Part shown: piece after piece, positions 1 through 11,078 of the stretch
Position numbering within the stretch: position 1 is the first letter of the stretch
How the letters are laid out: every line of letters begins with the position of its first letter
Assembly: GCF_002310375.3 (NCBI RefSeq)
Contig: NZ_CP023315.3
Coordinates: 3,038,001 to 3,102,000, forward strand
Direction: 5' to 3'
DNA from: Caulobacter vibrioides
Lineage (GTDB): Bacteria > Pseudomonadota > Alphaproteobacteria > Caulobacterales > Caulobacteraceae
Length of the DNA stretch: 64,000 bases
Made by a program: the position numbers and the translations under genes
Notes under the pieces: generated by a model
The model's database searches: none
What the model saw: only the letters and a program-made list of their open reading frames with translations
What the model was told of the DNA's origin: nothing

Positions 1-921
1 CTTGGCCAGGGCCTGTCGCACCTGGCGCGCGGCGACCTGACCCTGCGCCTGACCGACCGCTTCGCCGAGGCCTATGAGCCGCTGCGCAGCGACTTCAACA
101 CCGCCGCCGGCAAGCTGGCCGACGCGCTTTCGGTGATCGAGGACCGCGTCAGCGGCGTGCGCGCCGGCGCCGACCAGATCGCCGACGCCGCCGTCAGCCT
201 GTCGCGCCGCACCGAGCGCCAGGCCGCCAGCCTGGAAGAGACCGCCGCGGCGATGGACGAGATCACCGCCACGGTGGGCCAGACCGCGAGCGGCGCCAAC
301 AAGGCCGCCGACGTGGTCAGCCGCGCCCGCGACGACGCCCGCCGCTCGGGCGAGGTGGTCGAGCAGGCCGTGTCGGCCATGACCGTCATCGAGGAGTCCT
401 CGCAGTCGATCAGCCAGATCATCAGCGTGATCGACGAGATCGCCTTCCAGACCAACCTTCTGGCCCTCAACGCCGGCGTCGAGGCCGCCCGCGCGGGCGA
501 GGCCGGACGAGGCTTCGCGGTCGTCGCGCAAGAGGTCCGCGCCCTGGCCCAGCGTTCGGCCGAGGCCGCCAAGGAGATCCGCGCCCTGATCTCGAACTCG
601 ACCCAGCAGGTCGAGGCCGGCGTCAACCTGGTGGGCCGCACCGGCGAGGCGCTGGAACGGATCGTCGCCCAGATCGCCGAGATCGACGGCCTGGTCCGCA
701 CCATCGCCGCCTCGGCCCAGGAACAGGCCCACGGCCTGGCCCAGATCAACGGCGCGGTGAACCAGATGGATCAAGTGCTGCAGGAGAACGCCGGCATGGT
801 CGAAGAGACCTCGGCCGCCACCCAGACCCTGAACACCGATGCGGCCCAGCTGGCCGAGCTGGTGCGCCAGTTCGACCTGCCCCGGGGTCATGTCGCGCCG
901 TCCTCGCGGCGGGTGGCCTGA
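1..921 (+). CDS. Methyl-accepting chemotaxis protein, C-terminal part (cut by window edge)
   Basis: The reading frame is open from base 1, so the gene begins before the window. What remains is the end of a HAMP-like linker followed by a complete cytoplasmic signalling helix bundle. The hairpin tip that binds CheA and CheW is clear (IDEIAFQTNLLALNAGVEAA, then GRGFAVVAQEVR), with heptad-rich methylation helices on both sides. The canonical tip has NAA where this one has NAG. The C-terminus ends in a short basic tail with no CheR-docking pentapeptide. The protein would relay a ligand signal to the flagellar chemotaxis kinase; the sensing domain is outside the window, so the ligand cannot be inferred. 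Confidence 0.95.
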   Translation, partial: LGQGLSHLARGDLTLRLTDRFAEAYEPLRSDFNTAAGKLADALSVIEDRVSGVRAGADQIADAAVSLSRRTERQAASLEETAAAMDEITATVGQTASGANKAADVVSRARDDARRSGEVVEQAVSAMTVIEESSQSISQIISVIDEIAFQTNLLALNAGVEAARAGEAGRGFAVVAQEVRALAQRSAEAAKEIRALISNSTQQVEAGVNLVGRTGEALERIVAQIAEIDGLVRTIAASAQEQAHGLAQINGAVNQMDQVLQENAGMVEETSAATQTLNTDAAQLAELVRQFDLPRGHVAPSSRRVA

Positions 922-1075
922 GGTCAAGCCAGGCGACGGCGCGCACCCCCGCGCCGAACGCCGGAGCGTGGCCCCCTTGCTTTAGCCAAACCGGGCGCCT
1001 ATCCTTCCAGCCCCTGGTTGCGCGCGCCCGCGACTGGAAGATCTTCCTCCCAAGGCGTCCGAGCTAAAATCCGCA

Positions 1076-1549
1076 ATGGAAAAAGTGCCGATGACCGTCG
1101 CGGGGTATCAGACCCTCGACGAAGAACTGAAGCGTTTGAAGACCGTCGAACGACCGGCCGTGATCGCGGCGATCGCCGAAGCGCGCTCGCATGGCGACCT
1201 GTCGGAAAACGCCGAGTACCATGCCGCCAAGGAGCGTCAGGGCTGGATCGAAGGCCAGATCGCCGAGATCGAGGACAAGATCGCCCGCGCCCAGGTCATC
1301 GACGTGTCCAAGCTTTCGGGCAAGCAGGTGAAGTTCGGCGCCACGGTCTCGGTGGTCGATGAGGACACCGAGGAAGAGGCGCGCTACCAGATCGTGGGCG
1401 ACCACGAGGCCGACGTGAAGTCGGGCCGCATCTCGCTGTCCTCGCCGCTGTCGCGCGCGATGATCGGCAAGGAAGTCGGCGAAGTGGTCGAGGTCAACAC
1501 GCCCGGCGGCGTCAAGGCCTATGAGATCCTCAAGGTGGAGTGGCTGTAA
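1076..1549 (+). CDS. greA: Transcription elongation factor GreA
   Basis: 157 codons, the normal GreA length. The N-terminal coiled coil (about residues 1-75) carries the acidic tip region around [14 protein letters not shown] that enters the RNA polymerase secondary channel and stimulates cleavage of backtracked RNA. The C-terminal FKBP-like domain runs from about residue 80 and includes the [15 protein letters not shown] stretch. The ATG at 1076 gives the standard MEKVPMT start. A hairpin with a short T-rich tail follows the stop, so the gene is probably transcribed alone. Confidence 0.97.
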   Translation: MEKVPMTVAGYQTLDEELKRLKTVERPAVIAAIAEARSHGDLSENAEYHAAKERQGWIEGQIAEIEDKIARAQVIDVSKLSGKQVKFGATVSVVDEDTEEEARYQIVGDHEADVKSGRISLSSPLSRAMIGKEVGEVVEVNTPGGVKAYEILKVEWL

Positions 1550-1590
1550 GGCGGCCCTCCGCCTCAGCAACGCCACAAGTTGGGTTCAAC

Positions 1591-1625
1591 GGAACGAGGC
1601 CGCTAGCTTAGCGGCCTTGTTTCGT
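1591..1625 (+). terminator. Probable intrinsic terminator after greA
   Basis: Arms reading gaggccgct and agcggcctt form a GC-rich stem of about 9-10 bp around a 5-base loop, followed by a T-rich stretch. It lies 42 bases after the greA stop and before the next gene. Confidence 0.6.
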
Positions 1626-1663
1626 TTGCCGCCTGCCTGTTTGGCGCTTTCGGGATCGATGAT

Positions 1664-2821
1664 TTGACCAAGGCCCAACCGTCTCCGTCGAAGACCACGC
1701 CGCTGAAGGTGTGGGCCGTGTCCGACGGTCGCGCCGGTATCGAGGCCCAGGTGGTGGGCCTGTCCGAAGCGCTCTCGCGCCTCGTGCCCTGCGAGGTCAC
1801 GGTCAAGCGCGTGGGCTGGCAAGGCAATATCGGCCGCCTGCCCTGGTGGCTGAACCTCTTGCCCAAGCGCTGGCTGACGCCGGAAAGCGGCCTTCCCGCC
1901 AGCCGCAACCCCGACGACTGGCCCGACCTGTGGATCGCCGCCGGCCGCGCCACCCTGCCCCTGTCGATCCGCGCCAAGCGCTGGTCGGGGGGCAAGAGCT
2001 TTGTGGTCCAGATCCAGGACCCGCGCGTGCCGCCGCACATGTTCGACCTGGTGATCCCGCCCAAGCACGACCGCATGTCGGGCGACAACATCTTCCCGAT
2101 CACCGGCTCGCCGCACCGGGTGACCCCTGAGCGCCTGGCCGCCGAGTATGAGGCCTTCAAAGAGCTGATCGATCCTTTGCCCCGCCCGCGCGTGGCGGTG
2201 CTGGTGGGCGGCAAGTCCAAGGCCTTCGACCTCTCCAGCGAGCGCGCGGCCCAGATCGCCCACGCGATCCAGATCCCGCTGGAGCAGGACGGCGGCAGCC
2301 TCTTGATGACCTTCTCGCGCCGTACGCCCGAGACCGCCCGCGCCCTGATGACCGCCCGCCTGCGCCACCTGCCCGGCATGGTCTGGAACGGCGAGGGCCC
2401 CAACCCGTACTTCGCCTTCCTGGCGGCCGCCGACTACATCCTCGTCACCGAGGACTCGACCAACATGGCCACCGAAGCGGCCTCGACCGGCAAGCCGGTC
2501 TTCGTGCTGAAGATGGACGGCTCCAGCCTGAAGTTCCGCATGTTCCACGAGGAGCTGGAACGCCAGGGCGCGGCCCGCCCCTATGGCGGCGCCTTCCACG
2601 GCTGGACCTACGACCCCGTCAACGAAACCGACCGCGCCGCGCGCGAGGTGCTGGCCAGGATCGGGGTGGAGGTTCCGCAGGCGGCGGCTGAGGTCGAACC
2701 GGCGGTTGTGGCGAAGCCCAAGCCCAAGCCCAAGGCCCGCCCCGGCGCTGAGGCCAAGGCGCCGACCGAAGCCGCCGCGCCGAAGGTTCGCAAGCCTCGC
2801 GCGGCTAAGCCGAAATCCTGA
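1664..2821 (+). CDS. Mitochondrial fission ELM1 family protein (DUF1022)
   Basis: 385 codons from a TTG start; the ATG five bases upstream runs straight into a stop. The body matches the ELM1/DUF1022 family: a glycosyltransferase-B-like fold with VWAVSDGRAGIEAQ near the N-terminus, NPDDWPDLWIAAGR, and a late LVTEDSTNMATEAASTGKPV segment resembling a nucleotide-sugar site. In plants ELM1 recruits a dynamin to mitochondria; the bacterial role is unknown, and an envelope or sugar-transfer function is inferred only from fold similarity. The last 50 or so residues are a Lys/Pro/Ala-rich low-complexity tail, probably disordered. Confidence 0.85.
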   Translation: MTKAQPSPSKTTPLKVWAVSDGRAGIEAQVVGLSEALSRLVPCEVTVKRVGWQGNIGRLPWWLNLLPKRWLTPESGLPASRNPDDWPDLWIAAGRATLPLSIRAKRWSGGKSFVVQIQDPRVPPHMFDLVIPPKHDRMSGDNIFPITGSPHRVTPERLAAEYEAFKELIDPLPRPRVAVLVGGKSKAFDLSSERAAQIAHAIQIPLEQDGGSLLMTFSRRTPETARALMTARLRHLPGMVWNGEGPNPYFAFLAAADYILVTEDSTNMATEAASTGKPVFVLKMDGSSLKFRMFHEELERQGAARPYGGAFHGWTYDPVNETDRAAREVLARIGVEVPQAAAEVEPAVVAKPKPKPKARPGAEAKAPTEAAAPKVRKPRAAKPKS

Positions 2822-2866
2822 TTTTTCTCGTTGCCGGCGCGCGAATGTTCCCGCAATGTTCACGCC

Positions 2867-3094
2867 ATGATTGAGCTGCGGATCACACCCCCACCCGGAA
2901 AGGCCGCCCGTAACGAACAGCGCAAAGCGCTGGCGGCGACCTGTAACGCCGGCTCGATCGCGTTCTTGGGTTCGGCCCTGTTGCAGCCGCTAGCGTCAGG
3001 GCAGTCCAACCCATGGCTCATGCTGGGCGGCTTGGTCGGCTTCATTGCCCTGCAAGGTGGCGTGCATTACATTCTCAACGGCGTGGAGGATTAG
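2867..3094 (+). CDS. Small membrane protein, unknown function
   Basis: 75 codons from ATG 2867. A short basic head containing PPPGKAARNEQ is followed by two hydrophobic segments (about residues 28-45 and 50-68), consistent with an inner-membrane helical hairpin. The stop codon is immediately followed by the ATG of the next tiny membrane gene, so the two are almost certainly co-translated. I recognise no family. It lies 45 bases after the ELM1-like gene and may share its transcript. Confidence 0.65.
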   Translation: MIELRITPPPGKAARNEQRKALAATCNAGSIAFLGSALLQPLASGQSNPWLMLGGLVGFIALQGGVHYILNGVED

Positions 3095-3217
3095 ATGGAC
3101 CGATACTTCCAAGCTCAGTTGATCATCTGGCTCTTCATGATCAGCGCGTTCGGCGTGCATTGGTTTTTCATGCGCGGCTATTCGATTGAAAAGAAAAAGC
3201 CGCGTCGGGGCGAGTAA
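3095..3217 (+). CDS. 40-residue single-span membrane protein
   Basis: ATG at 3095 directly abuts the TAG of the preceding gene. The product has one hydrophobic helix (LIIWLFMISAFGVHWFFM) and then a strongly basic tail (EKKKPRR), so the C-terminus should stay in the cytoplasm. Its length and its stop-start coupling to another small membrane protein suggest two subunits of one membrane complex. No family recognised. Confidence 0.55.
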   Translation: MDRYFQAQLIIWLFMISAFGVHWFFMRGYSIEKKKPRRGE

Positions 3218-3417
3218 GACGTCGTTCTGGCTCTCGATGCGAGCCAAGCCGCATCGGAAGGCGCCGCCGCGATAGGCGGCGGCCAGAGCGGCTGAGCAGG
3301 AAAATGAAGCAGCGCTGCGGCGACTGAGGCGGCGATCGAGATCGCGCCCCGCGTTTTGGCTGACACCTTGGCGTTGTCGCGATAAAACGCGCTGAAGTTG
3401 TTATTCGGAAACATTCC

Positions 3418-4158
3418 ATGCGGGTTCATCGGGCGATCCTCGCCTCTATCGCGCTCATGGCGGCGACGGCGGCCTTTGCTCAAACCCACGCGCCATCCCA
3501 CAACGGCTCGGCGATCAGCCAGGCAGAGCGAGACGCCTTTCGCGCCCAGCCCCGCGACGCTGGCGCAGAAGAACTGATGGCGCTCATTCGTCAGACCTAT
3601 CCCGAAGACTACCTCGGTTTCGAAAGCGAGATGATCACAGCGCGCAAGACCGGCGCGACACAGAGCGACCTCAACCAGCGCGCCTTTCAGTTCGGCTCCG
3701 ACATCCGGCGACGGGTCGAACCCTATCTGAAACAGGCGCCGACCCCCGATCTGCTCGGCTTTGTCCGTCGCCAAGCCGAAGCGATCGACCAGATGCGCGT
3801 CGTAAGCCCACGCGCTTGCTATGAGTCCGTCGAGTTTGGCGGCCTCAGCGCCGACGCGGCGCGCACGCTCACGCCCACCATCGCCAAACGCCTGTCCCTG
3901 GAGGGCGAACACCGACTAAAGGTCGCGCTGAAGGGCAAGGCGAGCCCCGTCACCCGCGCCGCGCCATCATCGGCAGACCGCGAAGCGGCCAAGGCGGCGT
4001 TCCTGCGAGCGGGCGGCGATGCCGGATGGCTGGAGGCCCTGAGCCATGGCGCGCCTCGCCAACAGTCCGACGCGGTCAGGTGCCAATCGGCGTTGGCCTA
4101 TTTGAACGGCTTGCTCTCCCTGCCTGCCGATCAGGCGGCCCGCCTCGCGGCGCTGTAG
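3418..4158 (+). CDS. Secreted or periplasmic hypothetical protein
   Basis: 246 codons. A clear Sec signal peptide (basic MRVHR, hydrophobic core, cleavage after AFA) precedes a soluble, mostly helical protein. The body has an SEMITARKTG segment and a Cys pair (in SPRACYESV and VRCQSAL) that could form a disulfide in the periplasm. No recognised domain. The gene stands between the tiny membrane genes and a convergent histidine kinase; the 200 bases upstream hold no other gene I can see. Confidence 0.8.
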   Translation: MRVHRAILASIALMAATAAFAQTHAPSHNGSAISQAERDAFRAQPRDAGAEELMALIRQTYPEDYLGFESEMITARKTGATQSDLNQRAFQFGSDIRRRVEPYLKQAPTPDLLGFVRRQAEAIDQMRVVSPRACYESVEFGGLSADAARTLTPTIAKRLSLEGEHRLKVALKGKASPVTRAAPSSADREAAKAAFLRAGGDAGWLEALSHGAPRQQSDAVRCQSALAYLNGLLSLPADQAARLAAL

Positions 4159-4175
4159 AAGGCTCCCCACACCCG

Positions 4176-6143
4176 TTAGACGGAGCCCTCGCCGCCCGCT
4201 CCTACCTCCAGCGCCGCGCTGAGCGTGGCGAAGAGGCCCTGGATGCTGACCGGCTTGGCCAGGTGCAGATCAGCGCCGGCCTCCAGGCAAGCCTGGACCT
4301 GGTGGGGCATGGCGTTGGCCGTCAGCGAGATGATCGGAATGCGCCGCGCCTGCGCCTGGAGTTCGCGCCTGCGGATCTCGGCGATGGCGGCTAGGCCGTC
4401 CATGACCGGCATCTGGGTGTCCATCAGCACCACGTCGAAGGCGTCCTTTTCATAGGCCTCGACCGCAGCCCGGCCGTCGACGGCCACGACGACGTCGGCG
4501 GCGTCGGCCAGCATCAGCCCGATCACCTTCTGATTGGTGGGATGGTCCTCAGCCAGCAGCACCCGCAGGCGCCGATCCAGGGTCCCCTCGCCGCGCGGCT
4601 CGACCGGCGCCGGCTGGGGCCGCCGTCCGTCGGCGACGAAGCGGGCCTCGAACAGGAAGGTGGCGCCCCTGCCCGGCTGGGCCGCGCAGGAGACGTCGCC
4701 CTCCATCAACCGGGCCAGGCGGCGAGCGATCGGCAGTCCCAGCCCGGTGCCGCCGACCTTGCGCGTCACCGAGCCATCGGCCTGCTGGAACCGCTCGAAG
4801 AGCCGATCGGCCATGGCGCTGTCGAACCCCTCGCCCGTGTCCTGGACGCTGACGGTCAGGTCGATCCGACCGTCAGGCTCGACCCTTGTGCACGCCTCGA
4901 TCGTCACCGATCCGGAGGCCGTGAACTTGACGGCGTTGCTGGTCAGGTTGGCCACGATCTGGCGGATGCGCAGCGCGTCGCCCAGGACATGGTCGTGGAA
5001 ATCGTCGGCGAAGGTCAGCCGGAAGGCCAGGCCCTTGCTCTCGGCGACCGCCTTGAAGACGGCGACCGCAGCGGTGATCGCCTCGCGCAGGTCCAGCGGC
5101 TCGCGCGACAACTCCAGCCCCCGGGCCTCGATCTTGGACAGATCCAGGATATCGCTGAGCAGCAGGTTCAGCGCCCGGCCGGAGTTGAGGATCACCTCCA
5201 TCATCTCGCGCTGGGCGTCGTCCAGGGCGGTGCGGCTGAGCACCTCGGCCATGCCGATCACGCCGTTCAGCGGCGTGCGGATCTCGTGGCTCATATTGGC
5301 CAGGAACTCGCTCTTGGCGACGCTGGCCGCCTCGGCCTTCTGCACGGCCTCGGCCAGGGCCGCAGCGCTGGCCTTGCGCTCGGTGATGTCCTCGCAGATC
5401 ACCAGCAGGTGGCGACGCCCATCCTCGCCCGGGATCGCGATCTTGCGGGTGTGCAGCCACCGGCGGCCGTTGTGCGGCGTATCCAGCGGCTCTTCGTCGA
5501 TGGTGAAGAGCTGGCCGCTATCGATCACCTGGCGGTCGGCGGCGGCGAAGGCGTCGGCCTGCTCCTTGGGAAAGAAGTCATAGTCGTTGCGCCCCAGAAG
5601 CTCGGCGCGCGGCACGCCCAGCTGGTTTTCGGCGGCCCTGTTGACCAGCAGGAAGGCGCCCGTCTCGCCGTCCTTGACGAACAGCATGGCCGGCGTGTTC
5701 TCGATGATGGTGTCCAGAAAGCTGCCGGCCGCCAGCGCCTGGACTTCGCGCCGGCGCAGCTGGGTGATGTTGAAGCAACTGGTGATGAGGCCGCCGGCGG
5801 GCGTGCGTCGGCTTTCGAACCGCAGATGCTCGCCGAACTCTTCGCGGATCTCCTCGGTGTGGTCCAGCTTGCGCAGGTTCAGCTTGTGGGCCAGCCAGCC
5901 CGCCGCGTCGTCGCCGGCCTCGGGATAGCGTCCGGCCGCCAGGCCCGCGCGCAGCAGGCTCTCGAAGCTGGCCCCCGCCGTCAGGGTGACGCCCCACTTG
6001 GCCCAGAGTTCGCCATAGCGCGCGTTCCAGACGACGCAGCGATCCTCGGCGTCGAACAACGCAAAACCCTCGGGCGCGGTTTCGAGCGCCTGCTGCAAAA
6101 CAGCGTCGACGGCGTGTGTGTCCGAAAGACTGGCTGGGGTCAT
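4176..6143 (-). CDS. Soluble PAS-type hybrid histidine kinase
   Basis: 655 codons with no membrane segment, so a cytoplasmic sensor. Order: a PAS-like domain (about 15-130, [20 protein letters not shown]), a second PAS domain (about 140-255, ending ICEDITERK), a short coiled coil, a HisKA domain with the phospho-accepting His at about residue 286 in [15 protein letters not shown], a HATPase domain (N box [10 protein letters not shown] boxes DTGEGF and GGTGLGL), and a C-terminal receiver domain with the Asp in [13 protein letters not shown]. The receiver is on the same chain, so output probably goes through a separate phosphotransfer protein. No partner regulator is adjacent. Confidence 0.93.
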   Translation of the reverse strand: MTPASLSDTHAVDAVLQQALETAPEGFALFDAEDRCVVWNARYGELWAKWGVTLTAGASFESLLRAGLAAGRYPEAGDDAAGWLAHKLNLRKLDHTEEIREEFGEHLRFESRRTPAGGLITSCFNITQLRRREVQALAAGSFLDTIIENTPAMLFVKDGETGAFLLVNRAAENQLGVPRAELLGRNDYDFFPKEQADAFAAADRQVIDSGQLFTIDEEPLDTPHNGRRWLHTRKIAIPGEDGRRHLLVICEDITERKASAAALAEAVQKAEAASVAKSEFLANMSHEIRTPLNGVIGMAEVLSRTALDDAQREMMEVILNSGRALNLLLSDILDLSKIEARGLELSREPLDLREAITAAVAVFKAVAESKGLAFRLTFADDFHDHVLGDALRIRQIVANLTSNAVKFTASGSVTIEACTRVEPDGRIDLTVSVQDTGEGFDSAMADRLFERFQQADGSVTRKVGGTGLGLPIARRLARLMEGDVSCAAQPGRGATFLFEARFVADGRRPQPAPVEPRGEGTLDRRLRVLLAEDHPTNQKVIGLMLADAADVVVAVDGRAAVEAYEKDAFDVVLMDTQMPVMDGLAAIAEIRRRELQAQARRIPIISLTANAMPHQVQACLEAGADLHLAKPVSIQGLFATLSAALEVGAGGEGSV

Positions 6144-6323
6144 GAGGCCTCTGCGGCGCCCGTCGGAGCGTCCCGACTCAAGCTGAGCCTATCGAGCGTG
6201 AACACCGAACGCCAAAGTCGCGGGTGCGGCGATTTGTCCCGCAGACACCGGCCCTCGCCGCATCCGCCCTCGCCCCCATTTCGCCCCCTTGCCCCCGCCC
6301 CCGAACCCGCGTGAAATCAGCGG

Positions 6324-7040
6324 ATGATCCTCGCCATTCTTCAGGCCCGCATGAGCTCCACCCGGTTGCCGGGCAAGGTGCTGATGCCCCTCCAGCGCCA
6401 GCCGATGATCGTGCGGCAGATCGAGCGGGTCGCCCGCTCCAAGCGCATCGACAAGCTGGTGGTCGCCACCTCCGACCGGCCCGAGGACGACGCCATCGAG
6501 GCCGCCGTCCGCCGCGAGGGAATCGCGGTGTTTCGCGGCTCGCTCGACAATGTGCAGCAGCGCTTCATCGGGGCGCTCGACGCCCATCCGGCCGATCACG
6601 TGGTGCGCCTGACCGCCGACTGCCCGCTGGCCGACCCCGGCCTGATCGACGCCACGATCGATCTGTGTCTGTCCAAGGGCGCGGACTATGTCAGCAACAC
6701 CCCCGAAGGCCACGCCCACCCCAAGGGCACCGACGTCGAGGTGATGACCGCTGCGGCCCTGCGCCGCGCCGCCGCCGAGGCGACCACGAAAGAAGCCTTC
6801 GAGCACGTCACCTGGGACCTGTGGAACCAGCCGCAGCGCTGGACCTGCGCCTGGCTGCCGTGCTTCCCCGACCAGGGCGCGGTGCGCTGGACGGTCGACC
6901 GACCCGACGACTACGCCTTCGTCGCGGCGGTCTATGACGCCCTTTATCCGACGAACCGCGCCTTCACCTCCGACGACATCCGCGCCTTCGTCGCCGGCCG
7001 GCCGGACCTGCAGGACTACGGCGGCGACCGGCGGGCATGA
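6324..7040 (+). CDS. SpsF-type cytidylyltransferase-like protein (surface sugar pathway)
   Basis: 238 codons. The N-terminus ILAILQARMSSTRLPGKVL is the nucleotide-binding signature of the SpsF branch of the CMP-sugar transferase superfamily, followed by RLTADCPLADP and the distal VRWTVDRPDDY motif. In Caulobacter and Bacillus relatives such proteins sit in flagellin- or spore-coat glycosylation loci; the exact substrate is not settled by sequence. True PseF proteins start with a PARGGSKR-type motif, which is absent, so I do not name it pseF. It overlaps pseG by 4 bases, indicating one operon. Confidence 0.85.
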   Translation: MILAILQARMSSTRLPGKVLMPLQRQPMIVRQIERVARSKRIDKLVVATSDRPEDDAIEAAVRREGIAVFRGSLDNVQQRFIGALDAHPADHVVRLTADCPLADPGLIDATIDLCLSKGADYVSNTPEGHAHPKGTDVEVMTAAALRRAAAEATTKEAFEHVTWDLWNQPQRWTCAWLPCFPDQGAVRWTVDRPDDYAFVAAVYDALYPTNRAFTSDDIRAFVAGRPDLQDYGGDRRA

Positions 7041-8020
7041 GCTTGCGCATCGTCTTCGTCTGCGCGGCAGGCCCCAGCGTCGGCGGGGGCCACGTGATGC
7101 GCTCCCTGACCCTGGCGCGGGCGCTGGAGGCGCGCGGCGCGGCCTGCGCTTTCCTGGCGACGCCCGAGGTCGCGGCGGTGCTGGACGCCTTTGGCCCGGA
7201 CATGGCCCGCACGGACACGGCAGAGCCCTTCGACGCCGTGGTGTTCGACAACTACGCGCTGACGGCCGACGACCACCGCAGGATCGCGGCGGGTCGCCCC
7301 ACCCTGGTCATCGACGATCTGGCCGACCGACCGCTGGCCGCCGATCTGGTGCTGGACGCAGGGCCCGCGCGCCGGGCCGAAGACTATGCGGGCCTCGTCC
7401 CCGCCCACGCCCGCCTGCTGCTGGGTCCGAACCACGCGCCGGTGCGCCCCGCCTTCGTCGCCCTGCGCGAGGCCGCCCTCGCCCGCCGCGCTGAGCTAGG
7501 TCCGGTGCGGCGGATCCTGGTGTCGCTGGGTATGACCGATGTCGGCGGGATCACCGGCCGGGTGGTGGCGCTGCTGACGCCGATCCTGGGCGATATCACA
7601 CTGGATCTCGTTGTCGGCGGGGCCGCGCCCAGCCTGCCGGCCCTGCGCGCCATGGCCGCCGAGGACCCGCGCCTTGTGCTGCACATCGACGCCCAGAACA
7701 TGCCGGCCCTGGTGCTGGCGGCGGACCTGGCCATCGGGGCCGGCGGCTCCACCACCTGGGAGCGCTGCGTCCTGGCCCTGCCGGCCCTGACCCTGATCCT
7801 GGCCGACAACCAGATCGCCGCCGCCCGCGCGCTGGAGGCGGCGGGGGTTACGCCGTGTCTGGATGTGGGGGCCGAGGACTTCGAGGCGGCGTTCGTGGCG
7901 TTGGCGCAGGGCCTGATCGCCGACACAGGCCGCCGCGCGGCGCTGTCGGCCGCCAGCGCGACGGTGTGCGACGGCCGGGGGGCTGAGCGGGTGGCGGAGG
8001 CTTTTCTGGCGTTGCGGTAA
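7037..8020 (+). CDS. pseG: UDP-2,4-diacetamido-2,4,6-trideoxy-beta-L-altropyranose hydrolase
   Basis: 327 codons. PseG removes UDP in the fourth step of CMP-pseudaminic acid synthesis, giving the free sugar that PseI condenses with phosphoenolpyruvate. The GT-B-like fold is recognisable: GGGHVMRSLTLARAL at the N-terminus with the catalytic His, LVIDDLADRPL in the middle, and the UDP-binding segment AIGAGGSTTWERCVLALP late in the chain. ATG 7037 overlaps the upstream stop. The matching pseI lies about 9 kb away on the other strand. Confidence 0.93.
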   Translation: MSLRIVFVCAAGPSVGGGHVMRSLTLARALEARGAACAFLATPEVAAVLDAFGPDMARTDTAEPFDAVVFDNYALTADDHRRIAAGRPTLVIDDLADRPLAADLVLDAGPARRAEDYAGLVPAHARLLLGPNHAPVRPAFVALREAALARRAELGPVRRILVSLGMTDVGGITGRVVALLTPILGDITLDLVVGGAAPSLPALRAMAAEDPRLVLHIDAQNMPALVLAADLAIGAGGSTTWERCVLALPALTLILADNQIAAARALEAAGVTPCLDVGAEDFEAAFVALAQGLIADTGRRAALSAASATVCDGRGAERVAEAFLALR

Positions 8021-8154
8021 GCGCCCCCTCCGTCACGTCGCCTATCGGCGCCGCGACACCTCCCCCGTTTCACGGGTGAGGAGGGCATCGCACCCCTCCT
8101 GCCCCGCTTGCGGGGGAGGTGGCGCGCGGCGCAGCCGCGTGACGGAGGGGGCGC
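8021..8154. repeat. Intergenic repeat family A, copy 1
   Basis: Begins right after the pseG stop. Outer ends gcgccccctccgtcacg and cgtgacggagggggcgc are inverted, with inner inverted blocks around cacctcccccgt and gggggaggtgg. Related copies occur near 12217, 20205 and 39679. The folded form could end transcription of the cytidylyltransferase-pseG unit. Confidence 0.85.
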
Positions 8155-8239
8155 TTGCCCCCCTGCGACATCCCGCCTCGCGCCGCACCCTCATCGTTAA
8201 CAGGTTGTTCGCTGCTTCGGCCCGATTCTCCGGGACACC

Positions 8240-8883
8240 ATGCGCGCCCTGCCTGACATCCGCGGTCTCAAATATCCGGACGAGTTCATCGCCCGGCACT
8301 TCTTCAAGCGTGGCCTGCACCAGAGGACCGGCCGGGTGGTCGAGCTGGGCGGTGGCACGGGCAACAACCTGTCGCTCTACGCCGCCTATGGCTGGGACCT
8401 GACCAATGTCGACTACTCGGCCGCCGCCCTGGCCGATTGCCGCTGGAACCTGGGGGACGACGTCACCCTGATCGAGGCCGACCTCTCCAAGGGCCTGCCC
8501 GACCTGCCCGGCGCGCCGATCGACGTGCTGCTGATCCCCAACCTGCTCTGCTACCTGACCAGCGCCCAGGCCACGGCGGTGCTGACGGCCGCGCGAGCGC
8601 GGCTGGCGCCCGGCGCCGAGGTCTTTGTCCGCACGCGCCTGATCGACGACTTCCGATGCGGCAAGGGCGTCGAGGAAGAGCCGAACGGCTGGCGCCTGGC
8701 CACGCCCGAGACCGGCGAGGCGGACCTGTTCAACCTGTTCTACACCGAGGACGGCCTGGTGCGCCGCCTCGTCGAGGAGCTGGGCCTCACCCAGCCCACC
8801 GCCCTGAAGGTGGCGTTCGACAACGTCCAGAACGGCGTGATCGTCTCGCCCAACAGCGACCTCGTGGTCTGGGGCGCGACCGC

Positions 8884-8887
<4 letters not shown>
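8240..8887 (+). CDS. SAM-dependent methyltransferase of the sugar cluster
   Basis: 215 codons. The class I Rossmann motif I is VVELGGGTGNN (about residues 33-43), followed by the acidic loop TNVDYSAAALADC and motif II at IEADLSKGLPDLP. It lacks membrane segments. Its stop overlaps the start of the FAD oxidoreductase (GTGA), so the two are translated together. Given the neighbours, methylation of a surface or flagellin nonulosonate is a reasonable inference; nothing in the sequence fixes the substrate. Confidence 0.85.
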
Positions 8888-10151
<1,264 letters not shown>

Positions 10152-10155
<4 letters not shown>

Positions 10156-10871
10156 CCGCCGCATCGCCCCTCCGGACGGCGGCGATCATGCAGCCGACCT
10201 ATCTGCCCTATCTTGGCTACTTCCAGCTGATGGCGGCCGCATCGGTGTTCGTGTTCCTCGACGATGTGCAGTTCGCCCGCCGCTCGTGGCAGTCGCGCAA
10301 CCGCATCCTGACCGCCCAGGGCGAGCTGATGTTGACCGTGCCGGTGAAGAAGCACGACCGCGACACGCCGATCCACGCGATCCAGATCGACGACAGCCAG
10401 CCCTGGCGCGACAAGCACCTGGCCGCCATCCGCCACGCCTATGGCAAGCGGCCGTTCTTCGCCGAAGGCTGGGCCTTCATGTCCGAGCAGTTGGCCCGCG
10501 AACGCGACGGGGGCCTGGCCGACCTGACCTGCGGCCTGACCCAGGCCGCAGCGGCGCAATTGGGGATCACCCCAGAGGTCGTCCGCGCCGCCGACCTGAA
10601 GGCCCCCGGCGCGCGGTCGGAGCACTTGCTGGCCATCTGCCGCGCGGTCGAGGCCGACGCATACGTCTCGCCCATGGGCTCGGCCGACTACATGGAAGAA
10701 GACGGCGTCTTCCAGGCCGCCGGCTTCCCGGCGCGGTTCCAGCCGTTCCAGATGGTGGAATACCCGCAAGGAACCGAACCGTTCGCGCCCTATATGGGCT
10801 TTGTCGACGCGCTGATGAATGTCGGCTGGAACGGCATGCGCGAGCTGGTGTCGCCTGACCGGATAGGCTGA
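10152..10871 (+). CDS. WbqC-like family protein
   Basis: ATG 10152 overlaps the upstream stop; 239 residues. The family signature is complete: IMQPTYLPYLGYFQLM near the start, FVFLDDVQFARRSWQSRN, then LTVPVKKHDRD and a C-terminal FQPFQMVEYPQG. WbqC-like proteins are found in O-antigen and surface-glycan loci; their chemistry is not well established, with acyl- or glycosyl-transfer proposed. Last gene of a tightly overlapping three-gene unit with the methyltransferase and flavoprotein. Confidence 0.9.
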
Positions 10872-11078
10872 CGGTCAGGCGTTACGAAACGCCCTTACGA
10901 AATATCGTCTCGCGCGTTCCCTTGTGACCGCGGCCAAGGCTCCCGCCTCGGGGAGCGCCGCCTGACGGCCCCAAATCGACCCTCACGTCCCCTCGCCGGA
11001 CGCACGGCGGAGCGCTGCTTCCTCTCGCGGAGCGTCGCGCTCGCGCGCGTTCGCCACGCCAGCAGAAATGACCCGCCG

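Noticed and set aside
4542..6314. Long open frame of 590 codons opposite the hybrid kinase
   Set aside because: It is antisense to a clear kinase, has low-complexity Arg/Gly/His composition and no domain; it is a by-product of GC-rich codon use.
6324..7040. Naming the cytidylyltransferase pseF
   Set aside because: Its N-terminal motif is of the SpsF type and lacks the PARGGSKR-like start of PseF/NeuA enzymes.
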